DNA of 35,217 bases from Eubacterium sp. CAG:841 (GCA_000437375.1 FR898220.1:1-35217); one strand, 5' to 3'; shown: positions 1 through 6,515, counted from the stretch's first letter. The notes: generated by a model not told the origin, from the sequence alone. A program made the numbers and translations.

Positions 1-1379
1 CCTACTTGACACAAGAAGACCTCTCCCGTCTCGGGCGCAATTATACCGAGATCCTTTTTCCGCGGTGGAATGTCCGCTATATCGCTGTTAATGACAATTA
101 CGATTCACTTTACAGCGAAAGCAATGAGTACGCTCCTCTCAAAAATCTGTTCAACGAATGGTTTGCCCGTGACACAAGCAAAAAAATCCGAGCGGCAATC
201 AAGGCAAAAGCCGAGCGCGGCGAACGGGTCGGCACGGTAATTCCATACGGGTACAAACGCGATCCGGAGATCAAGGGACACCTGCTCATCAATCCGGAAA
301 CCGCACCGGTCGTAAAAATGATCTTCTCCCTATGCGCAGAGGGAAAAGGTCCGCGGGTCATTGCAAACGCCCTGCGGAAAAAGAAAATCCCAAAGCCAAC
401 CATGTATCGGTTTATGACCGAAGGCATATACGGAACCGTAACCGATACGGAAGATATGTACGGTTGGGCCGACCGCATGGTTGCGGGGATTCTCGATAAC
501 GAAATCTACCTCGGGCATACCGTCAATTGTCGCACAACGGTCGTATCCTATAAAGACAAGCGCGTCATTGACCGACCGGAGAGAGAGCAATACCGATTTG
601 AAAACACACATGAAGCCATTGTAGATCAGACGACATGGGACATCGTCCGGAAGGTGCGTCAAGGAAAGCGCAGACGCAACTCGATGGGCGAAGTCAACAA
701 ATACAGCGGACTTCTGTATTGTGCCGACTGCGGATCCAAGCTGTATTTTGTCCGCGGAAGAACGATGAAACCGGATGTGTTCAACTTCATCTGCTCCCGC
801 TACCGCAAACACATGGGCGAGAAACAATGCACCCCGCACAGTATTCGGGAGATCACGCTTGACGAGATTATTCTGGAGGAAATCCGTAGAGTAACCTCGG
901 AAGCACGGAAGCACACGGCAGAATTTGTTCGTTTCATCAGTCAAAAAAGCTCCTCCGAAAACCGGAAGGAGCTGAATGCAAAATTATCCGAACAAAGTAA
1001 GCTGACAAGGAGAAACGAGGAGCTGAACCTGCTGTTCAAACGACTGTATGAGGACAATGTGCTCGGCAAGGTCACAAATGAGCAATTCCGGATGCTGTCA
1101 GATGGCTATAACGCCGAACAGAAAACGACAGTCAAACGGTTGGAACAACTCAAAGTCGAAATTGAACAGCTTAAATCCACAGCAGTCAATGTGGAAAGGT
1201 TTGTGTCACTCGCACGCAAGTATACGGATATACGGGAGCTGACACCCGAGATCCTGCGGACATTCATCAGCAAAATCGTGATTCACGAGCGCCCGTCACG
1301 AAAGAAAAGCGAGGGTGAGCAACGGATCGACATTTACTTCACGCACATCGGCTCCATGCCGGACAGTGAATCGGAATGA
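1..1379 (+). CDS. Large serine recombinase, C-terminal part (5' end outside window)
   Basis: The reading frame is open to the window edge, so the N-terminal end of the resolvase domain with the catalytic serine is not visible. Counting from the TTG at position 6, residues 5-33 are the end of the catalytic domain (SRLGRNY, then RYIAVND). Residues 55-200 fit the Recombinase domain (GYKRDP, then HLLINPE). Residues 239-275 form a zinc beta-ribbon with Cys239, Cys242, Cys263 and Cys275. A charged coiled coil follows to about residue 390, then a C-terminal tail of DUF4368 type. This family cuts and rejoins att sites to move integrative elements, and the recombinase usually sits at one end of its element. 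The sequence just downstream looks like element debris, so the element probably extends leftwards out of the window. No intact partner genes are visible here. Confidence 0.93.
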   Translation, partial: YLTQEDLSRLGRNYTEILFPRWNVRYIAVNDNYDSLYSESNEYAPLKNLFNEWFARDTSKKIRAAIKAKAERGERVGTVIPYGYKRDPEIKGHLLINPETAPVVKMIFSLCAEGKGPRVIANALRKKKIPKPTMYRFMTEGIYGTVTDTEDMYGWADRMVAGILDNEIYLGHTVNCRTTVVSYKDKRVIDRPEREQYRFENTHEAIVDQTTWDIVRKVRQGKRRRNSMGEVNKYSGLLYCADCGSKLYFVRGRTMKPDVFNFICSRYRKHMGEKQCTPHSIREITLDEIILEEIRRVTSEARKHTAEFVRFISQKSSSENRKELNAKLSEQSKLTRRNEELNLLFKRLYEDNVLGKVTNEQFRMLSDGYNAEQKTTVKRLEQLKVEIEQLKSTAVNVERFVSLARKYTDIRELTPEILRTFISKIVIHERPSRKKSEGEQRIDIYFTHIGSMPDSESE

Positions 1380-1489
1380 GCCGATAATTGCAGGGGCAAA
1401 GCCATCTCTGCAAAAACAGCGGAATTTCCGGATGCACATCAGAAACCGATTTCATCGATCCGGGCGTAGCGAGAACAGAAAGCCAAACG

Positions 1490-1550
1490 GCTCTGAGCAA
1501 GTTATTCAGACTCACAAAGCCTTTCGCAAAACGAAAAGGACGAACAGCCG
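1490..1550 (+). repeat. 61-bp direct repeat, copy 1
   Basis: This block and 1594-1654 are identical except for one base (A at 1510, G at 1614). The repeat period is 104 bp. It begins GCTCTGAGCAAG and ends GAACAGCCG. The piece between the copies derives from recombinase coding sequence, so the array looks like a duplication that carried recombinase material with it. Confidence 0.9.
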
Positions 1551-1596
1551 CGACTGTCGAACGGTTGGAACAACTCAAAGCCGAAATTGAACAGCT
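1551..1596 (+). repeat. Diverged duplicate of recombinase codons
   Basis: These 46 bp match 1126-1171 inside the recombinase at 43 positions (mismatches at 1555, 1560 and 1581). The copied segment encodes the VKRLEQLKVEIEQL part of the coiled coil, here read as VERLEQLKAEIEQL. It is a non-functional fragment between the two 61-bp repeats. Confidence 0.85.
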
Positions 1597-1654
1597 CTGA
1601 GCAAGTTATTCAGGCTCACAAAGCCTTTCGCAAAACGAAAAGGACGAACAGCCG
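1594..1654 (+). repeat. 61-bp direct repeat, copy 2
   Basis: This is the second copy of the block at 1490-1550, with one mismatch. Its right end supplies the left arm of the hairpin at 1640-1669. Copy 1 lacks the matching right arm, so only this copy can form the hairpin. Confidence 0.9.
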
Positions 1655-1669
1655 AAACTGTTCGTCCTT
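1640..1669 (+). terminator. Strong hairpin after the recombinase region
   Basis: A perfect 12-bp stem (AAGGACGAACAG at 1640-1651, CTGTTCGTCCTT at 1658-1669) encloses the six-base loop CCGAAA. There is no long T run directly after it, so termination is likely but not certain. It could also be a structural end sequence of the element. Confidence 0.55.
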
Positions 1670-1828
1670 CCCGTCCGATCGCTTCTGTTTCTCATAATTC
1701 ATCCTTATGAGAAGGAAGCAAAGCCGGCGCTTTTTTGTTTTTCGGTGAGGAAATTTCCGCAGGTGGGTAATAATCACTGAAATATATTATTTATATTTAA
1801 AAAATATAAAATTTTTATCAAAAACCGA

Positions 1829-1858
1829 TTGCAAATTATATTTATAGTATGTTATAAT
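1829..1858 (+). promoter_or_regulatory. sepF promoter
   Basis: A TTGCAA -35 box (1829-1834) and a perfect TATAAT -10 box (1853-1858) are separated by 18 bp in AT-rich DNA. Transcription would start near 1865, leaving a leader of about 75 nt. A 12-bp perfect palindrome (ATGTAATTACAT, 1913-1924) lies in the leader just before the GGAGGT ribosome binding site. Confidence 0.7.
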
Positions 1859-1940
1859 ATATTATCAGCGGAGGTATAGGGGAAATACTCACGCTTTGAA
1901 GTGAAAACAAAAATGTAATTACATATTTCGGAGGTATAAA

Positions 1941-2417
1941 ATGGGATTATTCGACAAGATCAGATCAATGGTGAACGGTGACGACGCAAACAACGCTTAC
2001 GAAGACGAGGACATGGGTGCGACATATGATGACAGTGCCGTTCCCGCACGTCCCGTAAATCGCGGTATGAGCATAAATGCTGCTTCTATCGAGCTTAAGG
2101 TTGTAAGACCCGATACATTCATCAACTCGAGACAGATCGCAGATCATCTTCTCAACAATCGCACGGTAGTGCTCAATCTTGAAGCTACAAACAAGGAAAC
2201 CGCAAGAAGAATTCTTGACTTCCTTTCCGGCGTTGCATATTCTATCGGCGGTCAGCTCAAGAGAGTTGCAAACAATACATTCGTTATAACACCCAACAAT
2301 GTTGATGTTTCGGGCGATCAGATGAGGACTTCCTCCTCTTCCGAAGCCCCTGCTGTCAGCACGGATACACAGTCTGTTGCTCAGCCGGCACAGTTCTCGG
2401 GCGACACACTTTATTGA
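1941..2417 (+). CDS. sepF: Cell division protein SepF
   Basis: SepF anchors FtsZ filaments to the membrane and helps build the division septum in Gram-positive bacteria. The 158-residue length is normal. The N-terminal MGLFDKIRSMV resembles the amphipathic membrane-binding helix. An acidic linker follows to about residue 45. The conserved core (about residues 50-130) carries VVRPDTF, the RTVVLNLE strand and the DFLSGVAYSIGG segment typical of the family. The start follows GGAGGT at 1931-1936. The gene is a single-gene unit with its own promoter and terminator. In many Clostridia it sits in a cluster with yggS and divIVA; here those genes are 15-22 kb away. Confidence 0.95.
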   Translation: MGLFDKIRSMVNGDDANNAYEDEDMGATYDDSAVPARPVNRGMSINAASIELKVVRPDTFINSRQIADHLLNNRTVVLNLEATNKETARRILDFLSGVAYSIGGQLKRVANNTFVITPNNVDVSGDQMRTSSSSEAPAVSTDTQSVAQPAQFSGDTLY

Positions 2418-2440
2418 TTTAACATAACCGGACACAAACG

Positions 2441-2472
2441 GACGGGGCGATTTCCGCCCCGTCAAGTTTTAT
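2441..2472 (+). terminator. sepF terminator
   Basis: A 9-bp GC-rich stem (GACGGGGCG at 2441-2449, CGCCCCGTC at 2455-2463) with the loop ATTTC is followed by AAGTTTT. A second inverted repeat (GTCAAG 2461-2466, CTTGAC 2473-2478) overlaps its right arm. A third (GGCGGC 2485-2490, GCCGCC 2495-2500) is followed by a T run. The cluster may stop transcription from both sides. Confidence 0.85.
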
Positions 2473-2532
2473 CTTGACAGGAATGGCGGCAGGAGCCGCC
2501 GCAAAACTGGACGCTTTTTTTGTTTTTCATTT

Positions 2533-2742
2533 TTATCGCTCGGATTTAATAAAATCTTTGCCGGTAATAATGTAGTCTATCGAAACGTTGTAAAACTCCG
2601 ATAGCTTTTGCAGCATGCGAAGATTAGGTTCGCGCTTGCCCGTTTCGTAGTGAGAAAGTGCTACGCGGGTGATGCCAAGCTGCTCCGATACCTGCTGCTG
2701 ACTTAATTTTTTTTGTTTTCTCAAGTCTTTTATTATTAACAT
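2533..2742 (-). CDS. Small XRE-family (Cro/CI-type) regulator
   Basis: This 69-residue protein is little more than one helix-turn-helix domain of the XRE type. It starts MLIIKDLRKQKKLS, has the recognition region QQVSEQLGITRVALSHYETG at about residues 15-34, and ends shortly after the YNVSIDYIITGK motif. I chose the ATG at 2742 because the frame further upstream runs through a hairpin. The ribosome binding site is weak (AAAAAGGC). It lies downstream of the pilin-like gene on the same strand, and its domain resembles the second XRE protein at 4745. Binding sites of its own were not seen nearby. Role inferred: DNA-binding repressor or antirepressor for the pilin-like locus. Confidence 0.88.
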   Translation of the reverse strand: MLIIKDLRKQKKLSQQQVSEQLGITRVALSHYETGKREPNLRMLQKLSEFYNVSIDYIITGKDFIKSER

Positions 2743-2763
2743 AAAAAGCCTTTTTAATGTTTT

Positions 2764-2845
2764 ACAAAATACCGCAGCATCCCCCGAACGCTGCGGCATT
2801 TTGTATTTTTTATTTTAGGAGTATCCCCTGAGAGTTTTCGGGGGA
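2764..2845 (-). terminator. Two hairpins between the pilin-like gene and the small XRE gene
   Basis: The first, nearer the pilin-like gene, has TCCCC (2824-2828) and GGGGA (2841-2845). The second has CCGCAGC (2772-2778) pairing with GCTGCGG (2790-2796), extended outward after one mismatch by ACAAAAT (2764-2770) with ATTTTGT (2798-2804). The second hairpin could end pilin transcription or act in the leader of the XRE gene. Neither is followed by a long U run on the minus strand, so the terminator role is an inference. Confidence 0.5.
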
Positions 2846-2871
2846 ATTTTAGCTTGGTTTATGTAGGGTAA

Positions 2872-4542
2872 TTATTTAACAACAGCACTTGTATCTGCGT
2901 CACAAGTTATGCCAGTAGAAGCTATTCCGCTATCCCAGTCTGCATTACCACCATACAATTTACCGTTGATTGTACGTTCATCTGCCTGACCAATTATTTC
3001 ATGTGCAAAGCTTGTGCTGTATGCATTTACTTTTACATTATTGAAAGTAACATTTTGAATCGTAAGGTTAATTGTTCCGCCATTAGCGAAGTTACGAGCG
3101 TAACCGATAAGAGCAGCTGCGGAGCAGTATGCCTGCTCATAATAAGGCTTTCCGTTTTCGTGCAAGCCCGCGTATCCTTTACTCTGAACCGTGAGATCAC
3201 TTATTGTTACATCTTTAATTGTACCGTTTGCAGCAGCACCAACAAGACCACCTGTACGATATACTGTGCTTATCTTATTTGTTGCGCCTTCTGTGCTACT
3301 CTTTCTGATTGTAACGTTTTCAATTGTACCGCCGTCAAGATAGCCTACAGCTACGCCGAAGCATATACCATCCATTTTAGTGTCTTTGATATTAACGTTA
3401 ACATCTTCAAATACTATGTTTGAAAGTTTAGCACCTTCGCCGAGATAAGCAACAAAGCCTACGCCAACCTTATCCATGTTACCTGTTGAAGAGCAGTTAA
3501 TGAGGTAACCGTTCTTTACAGCGTTAAACTGTTCGTTGAGGGTAAGACCTTTGATTACAAGAGGCTTTGTAGTGTCTGTTCCGCCGGAGATAGTACCCTT
3601 GAATTCGCTTCCGCGAGTGTTACCGATAGGTGTCCAGTTCTCCTTCTCGGGAAGAGTAAGGCTATTCTCTGTTTCATTGTTAGCAACAAGTGTAACTATT
3701 TTGCCTTCGAAGTTGTAACCGCCGTTTACAAGTGTTGCAAGTCCTGCAACCTGCTCAGGCTTTGTAAGCGTATATTCTTTTGCTGAGTCATATGTAGCTG
3801 CGTCAAACCAAGTTGTATCGCCGCCGCCCTGCCATGTTACAGCCTTCATTATTTCTTCAACCTGTTTAGCTGTAAGCGTGCTTGCCTTCTTGTCAAGAGT
3901 TTCAATAGCCGCAACTATCTTTGCATTGGCTTTATTGATTTCTTCAACATTTTCTGTTGTGGGAAAATTTTTTGTAGCATCTGCAATAGCCTTTGTAACC
4001 TGTGCAAGAGAGAGGTTCTTTGCCTGTGCAGCGTCAACAATTGCCTGTACCTGAGACTTTGTGAGTGTGGATGTACCGGAAACTGCTGTGTTTACAATAG
4101 CCTTAACCTGTTCAGCGGAAACGCCTGTGAAAGATACTTTTGCGAATGCATCGTTGATTATTGTCTTAACCTGCTGTTCTGTAAGACCTGTGTTTTCGAG
4201 CTGTGCGTTTGCATAATAAGCTGCCATTGCGCCTTTTACAGCGTCCTGAAGTGCGTCAACCGGAACGTTGGTTGTGCTACCTTCCTTATAAGCCTTTGTA
4301 AGTCTTTCAGCGAGCTTCTCTTCGAAGTCTTCCCAACCGAGCCAGTTGCTGTTATTGAGCTTTTCAATAACGTCGTTTGCTGTCTGTTCCTGCTTAGCGG
4401 CAGCCATTTCCTGCGCCTTAGCGGATTCTTTTGCTTTCTTTACCACGCTTGCGAACGTGCCTATCATAACGCCGGCGAGAATCGCGATAACGGCGATAAC
4501 AATAACCAGCTCAACAAGGGTAAAGCCTTTTTTGTTTTTCAT
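2872..4542 (-). CDS. Prepilin-type surface protein with helical repeats and beta-structured tail
   Basis: The 556-residue protein opens with a class III (prepilin) signal: KNKKG followed by FTLVEL, with cleavage expected after Gly6 and the conserved Glu at +5 of the mature protein. The hydrophobic helix spans about residues 7-30. Residues 118-235 hold about five helical repeats of the pattern LTxxQVxxI (near 120, 141, 160, 178 and 223). Residues 243-556 begin with TWFDAATYDSAKEYTLT and LAGLATLVNGG-like sequence, then GKIVTL, WTPIGN and repeated short strands (FKGTIS, NVTIRKS, DVTISDL), which resembles the beta-helix regions of Firmicutes surface proteins. Ordinary pilins are 120-200 residues, so this is a large pseudopilin or adhesin. 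A GGAGGA site precedes the ATG. No pilus assembly genes are in the window. The exact function is unknown. Confidence 0.85.
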   Translation of the reverse strand: MKNKKGFTLVELVIVIAVIAILAGVMIGTFASVVKKAKESAKAQEMAAAKQEQTANDVIEKLNNSNWLGWEDFEEKLAERLTKAYKEGSTTNVPVDALQDAVKGAMAAYYANAQLENTGLTEQQVKTIINDAFAKVSFTGVSAEQVKAIVNTAVSGTSTLTKSQVQAIVDAAQAKNLSLAQVTKAIADATKNFPTTENVEEINKANAKIVAAIETLDKKASTLTAKQVEEIMKAVTWQGGGDTTWFDAATYDSAKEYTLTKPEQVAGLATLVNGGYNFEGKIVTLVANNETENSLTLPEKENWTPIGNTRGSEFKGTISGGTDTTKPLVIKGLTLNEQFNAVKNGYLINCSSTGNMDKVGVGFVAYLGEGAKLSNIVFEDVNVNIKDTKMDGICFGVAVGYLDGGTIENVTIRKSSTEGATNKISTVYRTGGLVGAAANGTIKDVTISDLTVQSKGYAGLHENGKPYYEQAYCSAAALIGYARNFANGGTINLTIQNVTFNNVKVNAYSTSFAHEIIGQADERTINGKLYGGNADWDSGIASTGITCDADTSAVVK

Positions 4543-4571
4543 TGTGTGAGATCCTCCTATAATTTGTTTTT

Positions 4572-4588
4572 AGCCCCGAAACGGGACT
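4572..4588 (-). promoter_or_regulatory. Hairpin in the leader of the pilin-like mRNA
   Basis: AGCCCCG (4572-4578) pairs with CGGGACT (4582-4588) around an AAA loop, with one G-U pair in the RNA. It lies in the roughly 105-nt leader, about 20 nt before the AGGAGGA site. It could stabilise the message. No U tract follows on the minus strand, so it is not a terminator. Confidence 0.45.
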
Positions 4589-4629
4589 TTTCGTAACGTC
4601 AAAAAAATTTTACATTTTGGCGTTAGGCT

Positions 4630-4646
4630 TAGACACTTTTTGTCTA
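4630..4646. promoter_or_regulatory. Operator site 1 (TAGAC-N7-GTCTA)
   Basis: The inverted repeat TAGAC (4630-4634) and GTCTA (4642-4646) spans 17 bp; the flanking bases extend the arms to TAGACA and TGTCTA. Its centre is at 4638. For the leftward pilin-like promoter it lies just after the expected start point (about +2 to +18). The likely binder is the XRE protein encoded at 4745. Confidence 0.8.
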
Positions 4647-4653
4647 TACTGTG

Positions 4654-4682
4654 ATTATAGACGATTTCTGTCTATTTGTCAA
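4654..4682 (-). promoter_or_regulatory. Consensus sigma-A promoter of the pilin-like gene
   Basis: On the minus strand TTGACA (4682-4677) and TATAAT (4659-4654) are separated by exactly 17 bp. Transcription would start near 4647. Operator 2 lies across the spacer, and operators 1 and 3 flank the promoter. A perfect promoter covered by operators fits a gene that is normally held off by a repressor. Confidence 0.88.
4658..4674. promoter_or_regulatory. Operator site 2 (TAGAC-N7-GTCTA)
   Basis: TAGAC (4658-4662) and GTCTA (4670-4674) form the same 17-bp inverted repeat, centred at 4666. It covers most of the spacer between the -35 and -10 boxes of the leftward promoter and overlaps two bases of the -10 box, so a protein bound here would block RNA polymerase. 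Confidence 0.82.
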
Positions 4683-4699
4683 TAGATATTTTGTGTCTA
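4683..4699. promoter_or_regulatory. Operator site 3 (TAGAT-N7-GTCTA)
   Basis: TAGAT (4683-4687) and GTCTA (4695-4699) form a 17-bp repeat with one mismatch between arms, centred at 4691. It abuts the upstream edge of the leftward -35 box and lies about 45 bp before the start codon of the divergent XRE gene. It is the weakest match, which could give graded occupancy. Confidence 0.75.
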
Positions 4700-4744
4700 T
4701 GGCAAAATATTTTCGTAAATTTGAGCGAAAGGGGGAACAGTAGC

Positions 4745-5044
4745 TTGGAATTTTACGAAATTATACGCGGTCTGCGCGACGATCTGTTACGCAAATCGAA
4801 TCAGACGGAAATTGCCGAAAAGCTTGGCATGACACAACGGAAATTATCTTATATAGAAACGGGAAAGAGCGAACCGAGTCTTGCGGATCTTCGTTCGATA
4901 TGCAAGTTTTACAACGTTTCGGCGGATTATGTTTTAGGTCTTACAAACGAGCCTAAGAAGCTGAAAACGCCGGAAGAGCTTGCCGCAGAAGCCGAAAAAG
5001 AGAAAAATAACAAAATTGAATCAGAAACGAGCGTGGCACGGTAG
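4745..5044 (+). CDS. XRE-family regulator divergent from the pilin-like gene
   Basis: The protein has an XRE helix-turn-helix at about residues 5-65 (FYEIIRGLRDDLL, then QTEIAEKLGMTQRKLSYIETGKSEPS, then FYNVSADYVLGL) and a charged, helical C-terminal tail rich in Glu and Lys. I place the start at the TTG at 4745, because AAAGGGGGA (4728-4736) precedes it at a proper distance; this gives 99 residues. The frame upstream runs through the operators and has no ribosome binding site. The gene faces away from the pilin-like gene with three palindromic operators between them. The standard arrangement for such proteins is repression of the divergent promoter together with autoregulation. Its own promoter is not obvious. 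Confidence 0.9.
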   Translation: MEFYEIIRGLRDDLLRKSNQTEIAEKLGMTQRKLSYIETGKSEPSLADLRSICKFYNVSADYVLGLTNEPKKLKTPEELAAEAEKEKNNKIESETSVAR

Positions 5045-5106
5045 GACACTTTGGGATGTTCTTACAGGGTGCTTTTTTTATTTACAAAAAATTCGGTAAA
5101 AATGTA

Positions 5107-5135
5107 TTGTAAGGGGCAAAAAACCGTAGTATAAT
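5107..5135 (+). promoter_or_regulatory. Promoter of the membrane protein gene at 5177
   Basis: TTGTAA (5107-5112) and TATAAT (5130-5135) are separated by 17 bp. A GGGAGG site follows at 5161-5166, ahead of the ATG at 5177. Confidence 0.8.
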
Positions 5136-5176
5136 ATAAAAAAACAAAAGCGACGCGATTGGGAGGTCGTTTTTTT

Positions 5177-6031
5177 ATGGCTGAAAATTGGAACGATTAC
5201 GGCAATTATGCAGAAGAAGAGATATACAGAAACAAATCATTTTGGGGTAAAGTTTTCAGCTTCCGCACGCTTAAAAACGTGTTGAAGTGGTTTTTTTATC
5301 TTTTGATAATTGCATTGTTCGGGGTTATTGCGTTCAGAATGTCAACAAGCAAGCCTGGCAAAAGCTTAACATCGCTTATCTGCACTCCGGAGCTGAAAGC
5401 CGCGCAGGAAAAGGGCGGCGTAACGGTTTTTTCACAAGAGCTTGACGAATATATAACCCGCGGCGGAGAATTTGCTGTATTTGACGTAAAAGTAATTGCG
5501 GAAACGGAAGAATTGCAGTTTACCGTGCGATACAACAACAGCACGGTAAAAAGTCTGAAAGAGAAAATATCGGCGCGCAAATACGAATCGGATGAAGAAA
5601 AGCAATCGGCGCTTGATAAAATAGGCGAGCGACCGTTTGTGTTTGTCCTGCGCGACGAGGACGGAAATATTTATTCAAGCTATGCCTGCATTGAGTATTC
5701 AAAAAATGTGTATCAGTATGTGAAGGTGTCATTCAAAGTATCGGGACTTCTCCAAAGCAAGGCTGTTTCTTCCTATTTATTATATCCAACGCAAAAGGTT
5801 GATAATCCGCTTTACATTTACAAGGGCGAGAGCGCAGGCAAAGCATCGGAAAGCGCAATAGAAAAGCTTTCGCTTGAAATGTACTACGAAAATGAAGCGC
5901 TCAGCGAAAACGGTCAGATGGGAACCGCGCTCACGGTTTATAAAGCGTCAAAGAAAATATCCCCTTACAATTACAAAAAAGAACTTGACGGAGCCATATC
6001 CGATGGTATAAAATATATAAACGTCAAGTAA
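5177..6031 (+). CDS. Single-pass membrane protein of unknown function
   Basis: I do not recognise this 284-residue protein. The first 35 residues are polar and rich in Asn, Tyr and Glu (MAENWNDYGNYAEEE). One hydrophobic helix follows at about residues 37-55 (WFFYLLIIALFGVIAF). The rest is a soluble, probably extracellular domain of mixed charge with predicted beta strands (FAVFDVKVIAE, LQFTVRYNN, RPFVFVLRDEDGNIYSSYA), which suggests an immunoglobulin-like or similar sandwich fold; this is a guess. The ATG at 5177 is preferred over the TTG at 5159 because the GGGAGGT site lies between them. The gene has its own promoter, and its 3' end carries the promoter of the RNase P RNA. Confidence 0.8.
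   Translation: MAENWNDYGNYAEEEIYRNKSFWGKVFSFRTLKNVLKWFFYLLIIALFGVIAFRMSTSKPGKSLTSLICTPELKAAQEKGGVTVFSQELDEYITRGGEFAVFDVKVIAETEELQFTVRYNNSTVKSLKEKISARKYESDEEKQSALDKIGERPFVFVLRDEDGNIYSSYACIEYSKNVYQYVKVSFKVSGLLQSKAVSSYLLYPTQKVDNPLYIYKGESAGKASESAIEKLSLEMYYENEALSENGQMGTALTVYKASKKISPYNYKKELDGAISDGIKYINVK
5985..6012 (+). promoter_or_regulatory. Probable rnpB promoter inside the upstream gene
   Basis: TTGACG (5985-5990) and TATAAA (6007-6012) are separated by 16 bp. They lie in the last codons of the upstream gene, about 30 bp before the RNase P RNA. No other promoter fits between the stop codon and the RNA. Confidence 0.6.
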
Positions 6032-6040
6032 GATTAAGCT

Positions 6041-6418
6041 CCCGACCGGTCTGAGCGATCGCGCGGTATGGTGCCGAAAGGTATTACCGTGAGGAAAGTC
6101 CGGGCTTCACAGAGCAAGGATAACGGATAACGTCCGCCGAAGGTGACTTCCGGGAAAGTGCAACAGAAATAAACCGCCGCGCCCGTCGCGGTAAGGATGG
6201 AAAGGCGAGGTAAGAGCTCACCGACCTCTTGGTAACAAGGGGTGCCATGTAAACCCTATCCGAAGCAACGCCCCGTGCCGATGAGGTATGCTCTGCCCGA
6301 TGTCGAAAGACGTCCGGCGCGAGGCGGCAGTCTGATTTTGTCAGACGAGCTTTGCAGTAATGCAAAGCAAAGATAGATGATCGCTCCCGACAGAACCCGG
6401 CTTACAGGACCGGTCGGC
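6041..6418 (+). ncRNA. rnpB: RNase P RNA
   Basis: RNase P RNA is the catalytic part of the enzyme that removes 5' leaders from tRNA precursors. The outer helix P1 is visible as CCGACCGGTC (6042-6051) pairing with GACCGGTCGG (6408-6417). P2 is AGCGATC (6054-6060) with GATCGCT (6379-6385). The conserved core segments are present: GAGGAAAGTCCGGGC near 6091, ACAGAAATA near 6164, GTAAGAGCTCACCG near 6210, and AGATAGATGATCGC followed by ACAGAACCCGG near the 3' end. The length of about 378 nt and the general layout fit the common class A form, although I did not fold it fully. Ends are set by P1 and may be off by several bases. Confidence 0.95.
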
Positions 6419-6436
6419 CTGTTTTTTCAAAAACCG

Positions 6437-6473
6437 AAACCCGCAGAAAAATTTCTGCGGGTTTTTGTTTTTT
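6437..6473 (+). terminator. Terminator downstream of rnpB
   Basis: A 10-bp stem (AAACCCGCAG 6437-6446, CTGCGGGTTT 6455-6464) is followed by a T-rich tail. It separates rnpB from the promoter of the citrate synthase operon. Confidence 0.92.
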
Positions 6474-6475
6474 TA

Positions 6476-6504
6476 TTGACAAACGTTTTGTTTTAATGTA
6501 TAAT
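6476..6504 (+). promoter_or_regulatory. Promoter of the citrate synthase operon
   Basis: Perfect TTGACA (6476-6481) and TATAAT (6499-6504) boxes are 17 bp apart, predicting a start near 6511. The promoter rules out any translation start upstream of 6511 for the first gene. Confidence 0.92.
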
Positions 6505-6515
6505 GCCTCTATAAA

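Larger units (their letters stand above)
1380..1828. other. Gene-free stretch: degraded end of the mobile element
   Basis: No convincing gene lies between the recombinase and sepF. The left part (1380-1670) holds a repeated 61-bp block, a diverged copy of a recombinase segment, and a strong hairpin. A short frame at 1388-1600 ends with residues resembling the recombinase coiled coil, which supports decay of a related recombinase copy. Positions 1681-1719 form an imperfect hairpin (arms CTCATAA and TTATGAG). From 1760 the sequence becomes very AT-rich and leads into the sepF promoter. The element's att site could lie here, but it cannot be fixed without the other end. Confidence 0.6.

Noticed and set aside
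1388..1600. Open frame of about 70 codons after the recombinase
   Set aside because: It has no proper ribosome binding site and spans the repeat debris; its recombinase-like end comes from the duplicated fragment. Treated as decay product, not a gene.
1705..1735. Possible second terminator with GCCGGC before a T run
   Set aside because: The stem is too short and the longer hairpin next to it is imperfect, so it was not listed as its own terminator.
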